From positions 1 through 64,000 of the forward strand of contig PMYD01000010.1 of the NCBI GenBank assembly GCA_003171335.1: a stretch of DNA of 64,000 nucleotides. The letters run 5' to 3'. This DNA comes from Phycisphaerales bacterium (GTDB lineage: Bacteria; Planctomycetota; Phycisphaerae; SM23-33; FEN-1343). How positions within the stretch are numbered: position 1 is the stretch's first letter; every line of letters begins with the position of its first letter. Of this stretch, positions 34,925-43,693 are shown one piece after another. The notes beneath the pieces were generated by a model that had not been told where the DNA came from, searched no databases, and saw only the letters and a list, made by a program, of their open reading frames with translations. The position numbers and the translations under genes were made by a program.

Positions 34925-35076
34925 AGAGGACACAAAGACCACAAAGATCACGAAGGACACAAAGGAAGAAACAGAGCGAGCAAATAGGCACCAGCCAAGA
35001 GTGTTTTGCTGTTGCCGTTACCCTTTCTTGCCTTTCTTCGTGCTCTTCGTGGTCTTTGTGGTCTTCGTGTTCTCTT
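34925..35076. repeat. hairpin of CACAAAGACC words between convergent genes
   Basis: The left arm at 34925-34972 is built of degenerate GACCACAAAGATCACGAAGG units; the right arm at 35022-35076 holds the complement (TTCGTGGTCTTTGTGG). It fills the 185-bp gap between the AsmA-like and SDR genes and could end transcription from both sides. Confidence 0.8.
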
Positions 35077-35093
35077 CTAGTCTAAGAGAGACC

Positions 35094-35855
35094 TCACTCC
35101 ACGTAGATCATTTTCTTGGTCATCCCCCCATCGACGACGAAGTTCTGCCCCGTGATAAAACCCGCAGCGTCCGAGCAGAGGTACAAGACCATCGAGGCCA
35201 CATCTGGCGGCTGGCCGGCCCTGCCGGCGGGGTGCTGGGCGTTGTCGGCCTCGGAGAGTTTTGCCCGCGGCCGCTCGGGCGGATGGTGATAGCCGTGCGT
35301 GACGATCCAGCCGGGGCTGATGCAATTGGCCCGCACCGCCGGCCCCAGGCTCACCGCCAGGGCATGGGTCAGGGCCACCAGGCCGCCTTTGCTGGCGGAG
35401 TAGGCCTCGGTATTCGGCTCGGACATGAGCGCGCGCGTCGAGGCGATATTCACGATAGCCCCATGGGCGGCTTTGAGATGCTCGGCGGCATACTTAGCGC
35501 ACAGCATCGCGCCGGTGAGGTTGGTGCCCAGCACGCGATGCCAGTCGGCCAGGGAGAGCTGCGCCAACGCGCGATTGCGGCTGATGCCGGCGTTGTTGAC
35601 CAGGTAGTCGATCCGGCCGAACCGGCCCAGCGCCTGCTCGATCATCGCCCCGACGGCGGCTTCCTCCGCCACATCGGTTTGCACGAACAGCGTTCGCGCC
35701 GGCTGGCCCAGCCGGGCCAGCGCCCAGGGGCCGGCCTCTACATCCATCTCCGCCAGGACGACGGATGCGCCGGTTGCCAAAAAAGCCTCGACCGTCGCCA
35801 GGCCGATGCCGCCGCCGCCGCCGGTCACGATTGCCACTTTGCCGCCGAAGTCCAT
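35094..35855 (-). CDS. short-chain dehydrogenase/reductase
   Basis: A 253-residue classical SDR. The NAD(P)-binding [10 protein letters not shown] is near residue 12, NNAGIS near residue 85, the catalytic Ser in NIASTRA near residue 140 and the Tyr-Lys pair in YSASKGG near residue 153. AEMDVEAG after strand 2 (acidic) suggests NAD preference. The substrate is unknown; relatives act on sugars or acyl chains. The ATG at 35855 is preceded by AGGAAAGG; a longer frame is rejected. Confidence 0.9.
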   Translation of the reverse strand: MDFGGKVAIVTGGGGGIGLATVEAFLATGASVVLAEMDVEAGPWALARLGQPARTLFVQTDVAEEAAVGAMIEQALGRFGRIDYLVNNAGISRNRALAQLSLADWHRVLGTNLTGAMLCAKYAAEHLKAAHGAIVNIASTRALMSEPNTEAYSASKGGLVALTHALAVSLGPAVRANCISPGWIVTHGYHHPPERPRAKLSEADNAQHPAGRAGQPPDVASMVLYLCSDAAGFITGQNFVVDGGMTKKMIYVE

Positions 35856-36060
35856 GGGTTGGCCTTTCCTGAAGCAAAGGGTAGTGTGGCGCGCGGGAGG
35901 AGATCCTGCAAGGCCACGTTTTTGATTGACATCGCCCGCGCTATGAGACACTATCCGGTGAGGTCACACCGATGTGTGAGCACAAGACAAGCCTTCTCTC
36001 ACCGGTTCCTTACCGGTTGCTGCATGCTATTTTATGGGTCTTTAGAAAAGTGAGCCGCTC

Positions 36061-37611
36061 ATGAAACTTGCCGCTTTTTGCCTGGTTCTTCTGATCGGGT
36101 GGACTGTTCGAACCGCCTTGGCGGCCGAGCCCGCTTCCGCCGCCGCCTCGGTGCCAGCCGCCAGCAAACCTGCCCATATCTCGCTGGTGACCATCGCGGT
36201 CGCCCCCGGCGGCGAAACAAAGATCCCCGCCACGCAGCCGAGTCTGGCGGATAAGCCCGAAGTGCTTTTCATGGGCCCGATGAACCCCAACTTCGAGCTT
36301 TATGACCTGGTCTACAGTTACCTCGTCGAGAGCGGCGTGTACATGCAGCTCGAGGATGATGACCGCCTGCCGGAAGAGCTGCCCTGGGACCTGTCGCAAT
36401 ATAAGGTGATCGTCGCCGATGCCCATGCGCCCTTCATGAGCGCCGCCACCGCCAAGGAGCACCTTCAGAAGTTCGTGGACAGGGGCGGCATGGTGATCAC
36501 CATCAAGCAGCCCGAGAAGGTGAACTGGGATACGAACGATCCCGAGCTGTACGAGGTCTATGATGCGGTCCTGGGCCGCGGCGTGCGGCTGCAGCATCCG
36601 GCCTTTTTGAAGCGCAACGCCGCCCGCCCCGACCGCCAGGTCATCCTGGCCTCCACCGCCAAGCAGATGGCGGTACCCGGTTCCATAAGCTGGTACCTGA
36701 TCGGCAACGATGTGGCGTACATGCATTTCGAGGGCCTGCTGAAGACGGCCGCCTTGTACAACCGGCCCGAGATCCGGCAGTTCGTCCTGGACCTGCTGCA
36801 GGAAATCGACACCAAGCACCAGGGCCACGCGGCGGTGTTCGGTCCCCATTTGGTCAAGCAGTTCAAGGCGCTGGGTTGCGAGAGCTATTATGAGCGGGTT
36901 CTGGCCTCCGTCGACGCCAACACGGTCCAGCGGCTGCGCGACAGGGTCAAGCAAACCCAGGAGCGAGGCGGCAGCTTCAGTTGCGAACGGATGGAGGGCT
37001 TCGGCTATAGCTGCACGCTGGCGAATCTGGCCAATCACCCGGAGCTGTACGATCCGGCGGTGGAGATGATCAAGCTGGGGCACGGGGTGCTCTTCGACGA
37101 GAAGACCAAACTGTGGGCGCATGGCGGGGCAACCGGCCAGGAGCGCACGCCCCCGTGGAGCCGTGGCCAGGGCTGGGCGCTGATCGGGCTGATCGAGGCC
37201 CTGGAAAACCTGCCCAAGGACCACCCGGGCTACCCCATCATCGTGAAGTACCTGGAAGAGACCGCCGAGGGCTTGGCCCAGGCGCAAGATGCCACGGGCC
37301 TGTGGCATTGCGTGGTGGATGACCCCGACACGCGCCTGGAGGCCAGCGGCACGGCCATGATTCTGCGGGCGTATTGCCACGCCTGGCGCGCCGGCGTGTG
37401 CCAGATGCCGCAGGTCAAGGAGATGCTCACCAAGGCGTGGTACGGGCTAAAAGCCCACAGCGTCGGCGGGCGGACGTTCTCCTTCCTGTGGGGTTTCTCC
37501 GCCACGCACGACAAATCCGCGTACGGGAAGAAGCCCTCCAGCGGCACCGTGTACCTTACACCACTGGCCGGACCGGAATACGTGATGACCTTCGGGCCGC
37601 TGGTGCCGTAG
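36061..37611 (+). CDS. exported GH88/GH105-like protein, paralogue 1
   Basis: A 516-residue protein with a signal peptide (LAAFCLVLLIGWTVRTALA). Residues 70-260 form an alpha/beta domain (EVLFMGPMNPNFELYDLVYSYLVESGVYM, KVIVADAHAPFM) that I cannot name. The C-terminal half resembles the (alpha/alpha)6 barrel of unsaturated rhamnogalacturonyl hydrolases: KLWAHGG, WSRGQGWALIGLIEALENLPKDHPGY, then QDATGLWHCVVDD and LEASGTAMILRAYCHAW. The barrel looks shorter than in GH105 enzymes. Extracytoplasmic polysaccharide breakdown is inferred. It is followed by a close paralogue. Confidence 0.78.
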   Translation: MKLAAFCLVLLIGWTVRTALAAEPASAAASVPAASKPAHISLVTIAVAPGGETKIPATQPSLADKPEVLFMGPMNPNFELYDLVYSYLVESGVYMQLEDDDRLPEELPWDLSQYKVIVADAHAPFMSAATAKEHLQKFVDRGGMVITIKQPEKVNWDTNDPELYEVYDAVLGRGVRLQHPAFLKRNAARPDRQVILASTAKQMAVPGSISWYLIGNDVAYMHFEGLLKTAALYNRPEIRQFVLDLLQEIDTKHQGHAAVFGPHLVKQFKALGCESYYERVLASVDANTVQRLRDRVKQTQERGGSFSCERMEGFGYSCTLANLANHPELYDPAVEMIKLGHGVLFDEKTKLWAHGGATGQERTPPWSRGQGWALIGLIEALENLPKDHPGYPIIVKYLEETAEGLAQAQDATGLWHCVVDDPDTRLEASGTAMILRAYCHAWRAGVCQMPQVKEMLTKAWYGLKAHSVGGRTFSFLWGFSATHDKSAYGKKPSSGTVYLTPLAGPEYVMTFGPLVP

Positions 37612-37617
37612 TGTTCG

Positions 37618-37714
37618 GTCACACATTATGTGATGGGTGCGTGGGTTGCCGTCGGCGTGGTTGCTGCGCTGCGCTTCGCAAACCACGGCACCCAACTATC
37701 GTTTCATTGTGTGA
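37618..37714. repeat. imperfect hairpin between the GH88/GH105-like paralogues
   Basis: GTCACACA at 37618 and TGTGTGAC at 37707 bracket the structure. Inside, GGGTTGCCGTCGGCGTGG pairs imperfectly with CCACGGCACCCAAC. Confidence 0.6.
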
Positions 37715-37769
37715 CAGAGACCGAGTCAGTAAGAATCTCAAATGGTGCCGTGATTTCAGGAGACAGACC

Positions 37770-39338
37770 TTGAACCTGTGGCAAATCACCATTGGCTTGT
37801 GCGTCTTTTCTGGCCTCTTGATCTCCTGCGCCGCCGGCGCTTCGAGGTCAAATACCCCGACCGCCGCCGCGGCAGCCCAGCCGGCTGCTAAACCCGCCGC
37901 CCCGGCGCCGATGCCCGTGGCCCAAGCGCCCCAGCCGGCCACAAAGCCGGCGGTGCGGCCGGGCTCAAAGAACACCGACCGCGCCGAGGTGCTCATGCTC
38001 GGACCCAACCGGTTTGAAGGCCACGTGTACGACCTGATCTACAGTTACCTCCTGGAGAGCGGCATCTATCTCGAGCTGGATGACCACGACCGGCTGCCCG
38101 AGGAGCTGCCCTGGGACCTGTCTCAGTACAAGGTCATCATCGTGGATAAATCGCTGCCGGTGGTGGAGTACGCCGGTTTTAAAGAGCATCTGGACCGTTA
38201 CGCGGCCCAGGGCGGCACGGTGATCTATCACACCCCGCCGGCCGAGACGAACTGGAAAGCGAACGACCCCGAGATGTACGAGGTTTATAACAAGGTGGTG
38301 GCGGCCGGCGTGAAGTTGCAGAACCCCGCCTTCCTGAAGCGCAACGCCGCCCGCCCGGATCGCGATGTGATCCTCAGCTCCACCGCCCGCCAGACCACCG
38401 TGCCGGGCCTGGTCGGCTGGTACCGCATCGGCAATGATGTGGCGTTCATGCATTTCGAAGGCATCCTGAAGACCGCCGAGCTGTACAACCGGCCGGACCT
38501 GCGCGATTTCGTGCTGTGGATGCTGGATGACATCGTCCGCACGCACGGTGACAAGCCGCTGCCGGTCTTCGGCGGGCACCTCGTGGACCAGTTCCAGAAG
38601 CTCGGCCGCCAGGACTACTACGAGCGATGCATGAAGAGCCTCAGGCCCGCCTCAATGCTCGTCGATCGCGTGGAGTTCACCCGCCGCACCAATCCCGCGG
38701 TCGCCTGCGAAACGGTCAGCGGCCTGGGTGATTTCATGGCCCTGGCCAAGCACGCCCCGGATCCCAACGAGTACTACCAGCCGCTGGTCGACATGATGAA
38801 GCTCTGCCATGATGCGCTGTTTGAGCCGACCACGCAGCTCTGGGCCCACGGGGGCACGCGCGGCGGCGAGCCCACTCCGGCCTGGAGCCGCGGCTACGGC
38901 TGGATGCTCATCGGCCTGGTGGGCATCATCGAAAACCTGCCCAAGGACCACCCCGATTACCCGCTGATGGTGCAGTACCTCGAGGAGACCACCAACGGAC
39001 TGAGCCGTTACCAGGATGCGACGGGCCTGTGGCACTGCATTGTCGATGACCCCAACACGCGCCTGGAGGCCAGCGGCACGGCCATGATTCTGCGAAGCTA
39101 CTGTCACGCCTGGCGGGCCGGGGTCTGCCGGACGCCGCAGGTCAAGGCGATGCTGACCAAGGCGTGGTACGGCCTCAAGACCCACACGGTCGGCGGCCGC
39201 ACGTTCTCGTTCCTCTGGGGCCAGGGCGCCACACACGACAAGAGCGCCTATGCCGTCAACCCCTCCAGCGGAACGCCGTATCTGGCGCCACTGGCGGGAC
39301 CGGAATATGTGATTACGTTCGGGCCGCTGGTTCCGTAA
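37770..39338 (+). CDS. exported GH88/GH105-like lipoprotein, paralogue 2
   Basis: A 522-residue paralogue of the preceding gene, with near-identical blocks (WDLSQYKVI, NAARPDR, GLWHC.VDDP, RLEASGTAMILR, the C-terminal LAGPEYVITFGPLVP). The N terminus has a possible lipobox LLISC at about residue 20 and an Ala/Pro-rich linker to about residue 70, so this copy may be lipid-anchored while its neighbour is free. Translation is best started at TTG 37770, which has AGGAGA at 37757-37762; no ATG is available. Sequence divergence between the copies suggests an old duplication. Confidence 0.75.
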   Translation: MNLWQITIGLCVFSGLLISCAAGASRSNTPTAAAAAQPAAKPAAPAPMPVAQAPQPATKPAVRPGSKNTDRAEVLMLGPNRFEGHVYDLIYSYLLESGIYLELDDHDRLPEELPWDLSQYKVIIVDKSLPVVEYAGFKEHLDRYAAQGGTVIYHTPPAETNWKANDPEMYEVYNKVVAAGVKLQNPAFLKRNAARPDRDVILSSTARQTTVPGLVGWYRIGNDVAFMHFEGILKTAELYNRPDLRDFVLWMLDDIVRTHGDKPLPVFGGHLVDQFQKLGRQDYYERCMKSLRPASMLVDRVEFTRRTNPAVACETVSGLGDFMALAKHAPDPNEYYQPLVDMMKLCHDALFEPTTQLWAHGGTRGGEPTPAWSRGYGWMLIGLVGIIENLPKDHPDYPLMVQYLEETTNGLSRYQDATGLWHCIVDDPNTRLEASGTAMILRSYCHAWRAGVCRTPQVKAMLTKAWYGLKTHTVGGRTFSFLWGQGATHDKSAYAVNPSSGTPYLAPLAGPEYVITFGPLVP

Positions 39339-39345
39339 CGGCAGA

Positions 39346-39448
39346 AAAGAAGGCTGTAGACTGTAGGCTGTAGGAACTACCAGAAGGGCGCTCTTGCCTT
39401 TTCCGGTCGTTGCTACAGCCTACAGTCTACAGCCTACAGCCTTGTTTC
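39346..39448. repeat. hairpin of CTGTAGACTGTAGG words between convergent genes
   Basis: The left arm at 39346-39377 (GGCTGTAGACTGTAGGC core) pairs with the right arm at 39411-39448 (GCCTACAGTCTACAGCC core) for about 24 bp, over a loop of about 33 bases. It reaches the last base before the stop of the minus-strand gene. Confidence 0.85.
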
Positions 39449-40636
39449 TTACTTGACCTTCGCCAGCGGCACCCACTTCTTCGTCCGCGCCGAGATCAGC
39501 GCCGCCTCCAGCACGCGCTGGGTCTGGTAGGCATCCTCGAAATCCGGCAGGGGCACGATGGGCTTCTTGCCGCCCAGCACGCGGCAGATGTCGTAGGCCT
39601 CGTTGGCGAAGCAGTGCTCGTAGCCGATCAGGTGGGCATCGGGCCACCAGGCATCGACGTACGGGTGGCTGCCGCCGTGCGTGCACATGATGTTCGTCCA
39701 GCCCTGGATTTCGCGGGGGCTGGTGGCGTCGTAAAACTCCAGTTCGTTCATGCGCTCGAAATCAAACCGCACCGAGCCCTTCGTGCCATCGATCTCAAAG
39801 CCGTTGCGGTTCTGGTTGCCGGTGGCCTGGCGGGCCGCCTCGAAGCTGGCCACAGCCCCGCCGGAGAAGCGCGCCAGGAAGAGCAGCGTGTCATCCACGG
39901 TCACCTTGCCTTTGCGGGCGCCCTTCTTGAGCCCCGACCCCAAACCGCCGGCCACATCGCCGGCCTGCAGGGCCCGCTCCTTGATGAACGTCTCGGCGAT
40001 TGCCCCGCAGATCTCGGTGATCTCCTGGCCGGTGACGAAGCGCGTCAGGTCGACGATATGCGCGTTGAGGTCGCCATGCGCGCCTGAGCCCGCCTGGTCC
40101 TTCTGGAACCGCCAGGCCAAGGGCACGCTCTCGGTGGCCCAGTCCTGGAGGTAGTGGGCGCGGACATGGCGGATCTCGCCCAGCCGGCCCTGCCTGACCA
40201 GCAGGTGCGCCAGTGCGGCCGCCGGCGCGCGGCGATAGTTGTACCAGACGAAGGTCGGCCGCTTGGTGGCGCGGGCCTTGGCGGCCATCTGCCTGGCCTC
40301 GGTGAGCGTACCCGCGATGGGTTTTTCGCAGGCTACGGCCTTGCCCGCGCCTAACGCCGCCAGGGCCATGGGGGCGTGCCAGTTGTTGGGCGAGGCGATA
40401 TCCACCAGGTCCACCTCGGGATCGCTGATCGCTTCCTTCCAGTCGGCGGTGGCATGCTGCCAGCCCCAGCGGGCGGCGAAGGCCAAAAGCTCCGCCTCCA
40501 GGCCGCAGGTGGTGTGCAGCACGGGCATCAGCGGGGGATTGAAAAACCGACCCACCTGGCCCCAGGCATTGGAATGCGCCCTGCCCATGAACCCCTGCCC
40601 GATCAGCGCGACGTTCAGCATCTTGCTGTGTGCCAT
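39449..40636 (-). CDS. Gfo/Idh/MocA-family oxidoreductase
   Basis: A 395-residue NAD(P)-dependent dehydrogenase. The Rossmann motif ALIGQGFMGRAH is at the N terminus, and ACEKPIAGT (EKP motif) near residue 100. The C-terminal beta domain includes DLNAHIVDLTRFVTG, with the conserved DxxxHxxD-like signature seen as GDLNAHIVD. The family oxidises or epimerises sugars and inositols. It is convergent with the glycoside hydrolase pair and may handle products of polysaccharide breakdown (inference). The ATG at 40636 has AAAGGGA upstream. Confidence 0.9.
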   Translation of the reverse strand: MAHSKMLNVALIGQGFMGRAHSNAWGQVGRFFNPPLMPVLHTTCGLEAELLAFAARWGWQHATADWKEAISDPEVDLVDIASPNNWHAPMALAALGAGKAVACEKPIAGTLTEARQMAAKARATKRPTFVWYNYRRAPAAALAHLLVRQGRLGEIRHVRAHYLQDWATESVPLAWRFQKDQAGSGAHGDLNAHIVDLTRFVTGQEITEICGAIAETFIKERALQAGDVAGGLGSGLKKGARKGKVTVDDTLLFLARFSGGAVASFEAARQATGNQNRNGFEIDGTKGSVRFDFERMNELEFYDATSPREIQGWTNIMCTHGGSHPYVDAWWPDAHLIGYEHCFANEAYDICRVLGGKKPIVPLPDFEDAYQTQRVLEAALISARTKKWVPLAKVK

Positions 40637-41373
40637 GAAACGATCCCTTTCAGCGCGCGTGTTGCCCATCTACTATCCCGAACGCCCGGCGCATGATAGC
40701 CCACCGTTTGCGGTGGGGCAAGCAGGCTGGAGCAAGCTAAACCTCGCTGGCCGGCGGCCCGATAGGAGGAGTGAGGTACTGTCGGCGTCTGGCCCCCGCG
40801 CGCTGTGCCTATTTCGCGAGTGGGACTGCCGCGGCATCGATCCGAAGCGAATCCTGGAAAAGGCGGTCGAAAAGAGCCTGCTCACCGCCGCCGCGGCCCA
40901 AACGATGTCCGCCAAGGAGGCCATGGGGCTGATCTTCCTGCCGGGATTCACCACGGCCGAGAAGGTGACGCAGGTTTCCGGGCGCGGCGTCGGGCTGGAC
41001 GTGGTGCGCCTGCCTTAAGCAGTGTTCGTTCATCATTCCTGTAACACTCGCGGGGTTTTCATACATAAGGGGGTGAGAAAGCGGTGAGAAAGCAGGTACT
41101 CAAGGGAAGACAGGCCCAGCGCGGCAGGATTTCTTTCACGCTGCGGCTGGTGCTCGATGGGTGCGGCACTGGGTGTAGATGGTGGGATGGCGGCCAGGAA
41201 TCGCTTCGCCTGGCTGCCTCCCCCCCAGCGCGCACAAAAAAAGGATGCCGGCGGTCCGCCGCCGCAACGGCAGATATGCTTGACCTTGGAGCCCGTAATG
41301 TGAGACGATTCGCCTCAGACAGACCCGGTCAAATGCCGGTCGTAGGTTTTTGCAGGCAGCCGGAGGGCGTGGG
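40637..41373. other. intergenic region with a cheA remnant
   Basis: Apart from the cheA-like fragment at 40821-41018, no gene is supported in these 737 bp. A TGTAACACT motif at about 41041 matches the core of the inverted repeat at 22130. The rest, to the ECF sigma gene, shows no clear structure. Confidence 0.5.
40821..41018 (+). pseudogene. cheA remnant (HATPase fragment)
   Basis: The frame encodes DCRGIDPKRILEKAVEK, then AKEAMGLIFLPGF and TTAEKVTQVSGRGVGLDVVR, which is the stretch of CheA from the DDGRGID box to the GRGVGMDVVR box. It then stops at LP. Dimerisation, phosphotransfer and CheW-like domains are absent on both sides, and the first box has Cys in place of Gly. Nothing resembling chemotaxis genes is nearby. 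It is read as a decayed or transposed fragment. Confidence 0.7.
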
Positions 41374-41913
41374 GTGTCACGAGCCGTCAACCCGTCCCAG
41401 CACACTACGCCGGCGCGCGATCGAATGGCCGAAGCCTACCACCGTCACATCGATGCCATCTATCGCTTCTGTTTTCGGCTTCTGCTGAACCGGTCGGCCG
41501 CTGAAGATGCCGCCGCCCAGGTCTTTCTGAACTTGGCGCAGCGCTGGGGGCAGTTGGCCAGCCGGAATGATGTCGAGTTGAGGAACTGGCTGTACGGGGA
41601 AGCGCGCAATGCCGTGCGTTCCTATCTGCAAAAAACCAAACGGCATTCGGAGGCGATGCAGGAAGTCTGGCGCCGGGAACACCAGCGCCGCGATGGGCCC
41701 AAAGACATGGAGATCGACCCGGCGGCGCTTCTGGCAATGCTGAAGCAACTCAAGCCGGCCCAGCGCGAAGTGATGGTGCTGAGATACTTGGAAGGCTATT
41801 CGACACAGGAAACCGCCAGGATTCTGGGCAAATCGCGCGTGGCGGTCCGAGTGACCCTGATGCGGGCCACGCGCAAGGCCAGAGGACTTTTGGAGAACCT
41901 GCTGGCAGAATAG
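41374..41913 (+). CDS. ECF RNA polymerase sigma factor
   Basis: A 179-residue extracytoplasmic-function sigma factor. Region 2 is HIDAIYRFCFRLLLNRSAAEDAAAQVFLNLAQRW. Region 4 is LKPAQREVMVLRYLEGYSTQETARILGKSRVAVRV, with its helix-turn-helix near the C terminus. The start is GTG at 41374, with GGAGGG at 41362-41367; the ATG at 41425 is possible. The next gene follows by 11 bp and is probably its regulatory partner. Confidence 0.88.
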   Translation: MSRAVNPSQHTTPARDRMAEAYHRHIDAIYRFCFRLLLNRSAAEDAAAQVFLNLAQRWGQLASRNDVELRNWLYGEARNAVRSYLQKTKRHSEAMQEVWRREHQRRDGPKDMEIDPAALLAMLKQLKPAQREVMVLRYLEGYSTQETARILGKSRVAVRVTLMRATRKARGLLENLLAE

Positions 41914-41924
41914 GCAGCACGACG

Positions 41925-43172
41925 ATGGCGAAGCATAAGCTTGATTTGGAACAGGCCTTGCGGCAGTTGCCCGAGGTCCCCATGCGCCCGGAGGCCAAGG
42001 AGCAACTCCTGGCGCGCATGCGGGCCGTGCACCAGGCCAGTCACCAGCCGGATGCATCCCCACCGGCCCGCCGGCGGATGATTTTCCCCACCGGCCGGGT
42101 AGGCCGTCTGGCGGCCGCCGGCCTCGTGCTGGCGGTCACCCTGGGAGGGCTGTGGTGGCTGCTGTCCGGGTCGGCGGCGATCGCCTCCATCTCTTTCGGC
42201 GAGGTGATGCGCAAGGTCCGAATGGCCTCGACCATCCGTTACGAAATGGCCGTTTACGAGGGCGGCCAGTTCGCCGACCGGTGCCAGGTCAGCTTCGCCA
42301 AGTCCGGTCAACTCGTGCGGCAGACGAGCCTGACCGAGGGCAACACCGTTATCTACGATTTCATCCAGAACAAGGAACTTGTCCTCACCAACGAAAACAA
42401 GGCCACCGGCACGCTGACGGAGCTGCACCCCGGCGGCGGCTGGGATGAGCCCATTCGCTCCCTGGCCAACCTGGCCGACTCGGCCGGCAAAGCCTGCGGC
42501 ACGGAAATCGTTCACGGCCGGACGACGGAAATCTTTGAGGCCCAGGGCAAGAATCAGACCACGCGCATGTGGGTCGACCCCCAACGGAATCTGCCCGTGA
42601 AAGTGCAGATCACCACGCGCGCGGCACCGCCGGCGGCGGCCATGGTGGTGACGATCGATCATATTGAGTGGGATTGTCCCTTGGATGCCTCCCTGTTCGC
42701 CTTGAGGCTGCCGCCGGGTTACCTTTGGTCCTTTGAGCGAATCAGCGCGGCGACCGAACAGGACCTGCTGGCCATGCTGGAGGCCTGGGCCCACATGAAT
42801 GATGGCCGGTTTCCCCAGAAACTGGACCGCCAGGGTTTGGAGACGTTTGGCGAGCAACAATTAAAACGTACCGGCAGGGCGCATTCCTTCTACGTTGGCC
42901 AGTCCCTCAACCAGAGCTACATTGTCGATGGGGCCATGCAGGAGATGTTCGACAAGGCCCGCCTGGGCTTGCGCTTTGTCCGCAAGATGGGCGATAGCCA
43001 GTGGCATTGGGTCGGCGGCGGCGTGCGCCTCGGCGAGGCCAACGTTCCTGTCGCCTGGTGGTGCCAGGAAGACCACTCGGGCTACCGCATCGTGTACGGC
43101 GACCTGACCATCCGGGATAGCCAGGAACTCGACCTGCCGGCCGCACCGGCGACGACGGTGCCGGCACAATAG
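41925..43172 (+). CDS. membrane-anchored partner of the ECF sigma factor
   Basis: A 415-residue protein. An N-terminal cytosolic part of about 60 residues is followed by a single membrane helix (LAAAGLVLAVTLGGLWWLL) and a periplasmic region beginning IASISFGEVMRKVRMASTIRYEMAVY, which looks like the LolA/sigma-E-regulatory-type beta domain found in planctomycete sigma-factor operons. No zinc-binding anti-sigma HxxxCxxC motif is seen. An anti-sigma role is inferred from position and topology only. Confidence 0.7.
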   Translation: MAKHKLDLEQALRQLPEVPMRPEAKEQLLARMRAVHQASHQPDASPPARRRMIFPTGRVGRLAAAGLVLAVTLGGLWWLLSGSAAIASISFGEVMRKVRMASTIRYEMAVYEGGQFADRCQVSFAKSGQLVRQTSLTEGNTVIYDFIQNKELVLTNENKATGTLTELHPGGGWDEPIRSLANLADSAGKACGTEIVHGRTTEIFEAQGKNQTTRMWVDPQRNLPVKVQITTRAAPPAAAMVVTIDHIEWDCPLDASLFALRLPPGYLWSFERISAATEQDLLAMLEAWAHMNDGRFPQKLDRQGLETFGEQQLKRTGRAHSFYVGQSLNQSYIVDGAMQEMFDKARLGLRFVRKMGDSQWHWVGGGVRLGEANVPVAWWCQEDHSGYRIVYGDLTIRDSQELDLPAAPATTVPAQ

Positions 43173-43221
43173 TATGCCAGCAAATAAGTTATGCGACTTG
43201 CAACTCACGACGGATGAAACT

Positions 43222-43244
43222 CAACTGAGGAATTTCCCCAGTTC
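43222..43244. repeat. CAACTGAGGAA palindrome, copy 5
   Basis: CAACTGAGGAA and TTCCCCAGTTC are separated by one base. It is followed by ATTTATCCGTAACG, a 3-prime flank shared with the copy 90 bp downstream. Confidence 0.75.
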
Positions 43245-43311
43245 ATTTATCCGTAACGCGCCTGCGACTTGAGGCGAGGGCAGATCCATCTCGCCCCGGA
43301 ACTCGGCGAGG

Positions 43312-43334
43312 CAACTGAGGAATTTCCCCAGTTC
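43312..43334. repeat. CAACTGAGGAA palindrome, copy 6
   Basis: Identical over 23 bases to the copy at 43222. The 3-prime flank ATTTATTCGTAACG differs by one base. Confidence 0.75.
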
Positions 43335-43693
43335 ATTTATTCGTAACGAACTCATACAAGTCGCTTCTCGCACAGCAATTACAAATCGCACGATTCGGCG
43401 CTACTGACCGTACATCCTTTCTTTGATTGTCAATGCACCGCGCGCGAACTCCCTCGCCGCGCTGGGGTCCTCATCAACCCCCGGTGGTAATGCCGTAGCT
43501 GCACACTTTGGTATCCTGCTCCCAGGATAACGTAGTATAACCTATTCTTGCGTATTGTCAAGACTTTTCTTGGATAATTCCGGTGGGATGGGGCGGCAGA
43601 AGACAGCGGTTTGGTATCTATATATGTGGCAGGAGATTATGAACGATGCGCCGCCAAGCCCACACGCCTTGGTAGGCACAGCCGGCCGGCGGA

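Larger units (their letters stand above)
43173..43693. other. gene-free region with a duplicated palindrome
   Basis: No gene is supported. It contains two copies of a 37-bp unit (43222-43258 and 43312-43348) and an AT-richer part at about 43510-43580. It separates the ECF operon from the end of the convergent type II secretion operon. Confidence 0.6.

Noticed and set aside
36010-37380. A 456-codon minus-strand frame antisense to the first GH88/GH105-like gene
   Set aside because: His/Gln/Gly-rich composition shadow; the plus strand has a signal peptide and conserved hydrolase blocks shared with the paralogue.
43222-43348. Two repeats with a spacer, CRISPR-like at first sight
   Set aside because: Only two copies, no third repeat, no cas genes, and the unit also occurs singly elsewhere; a dispersed palindrome fits better.
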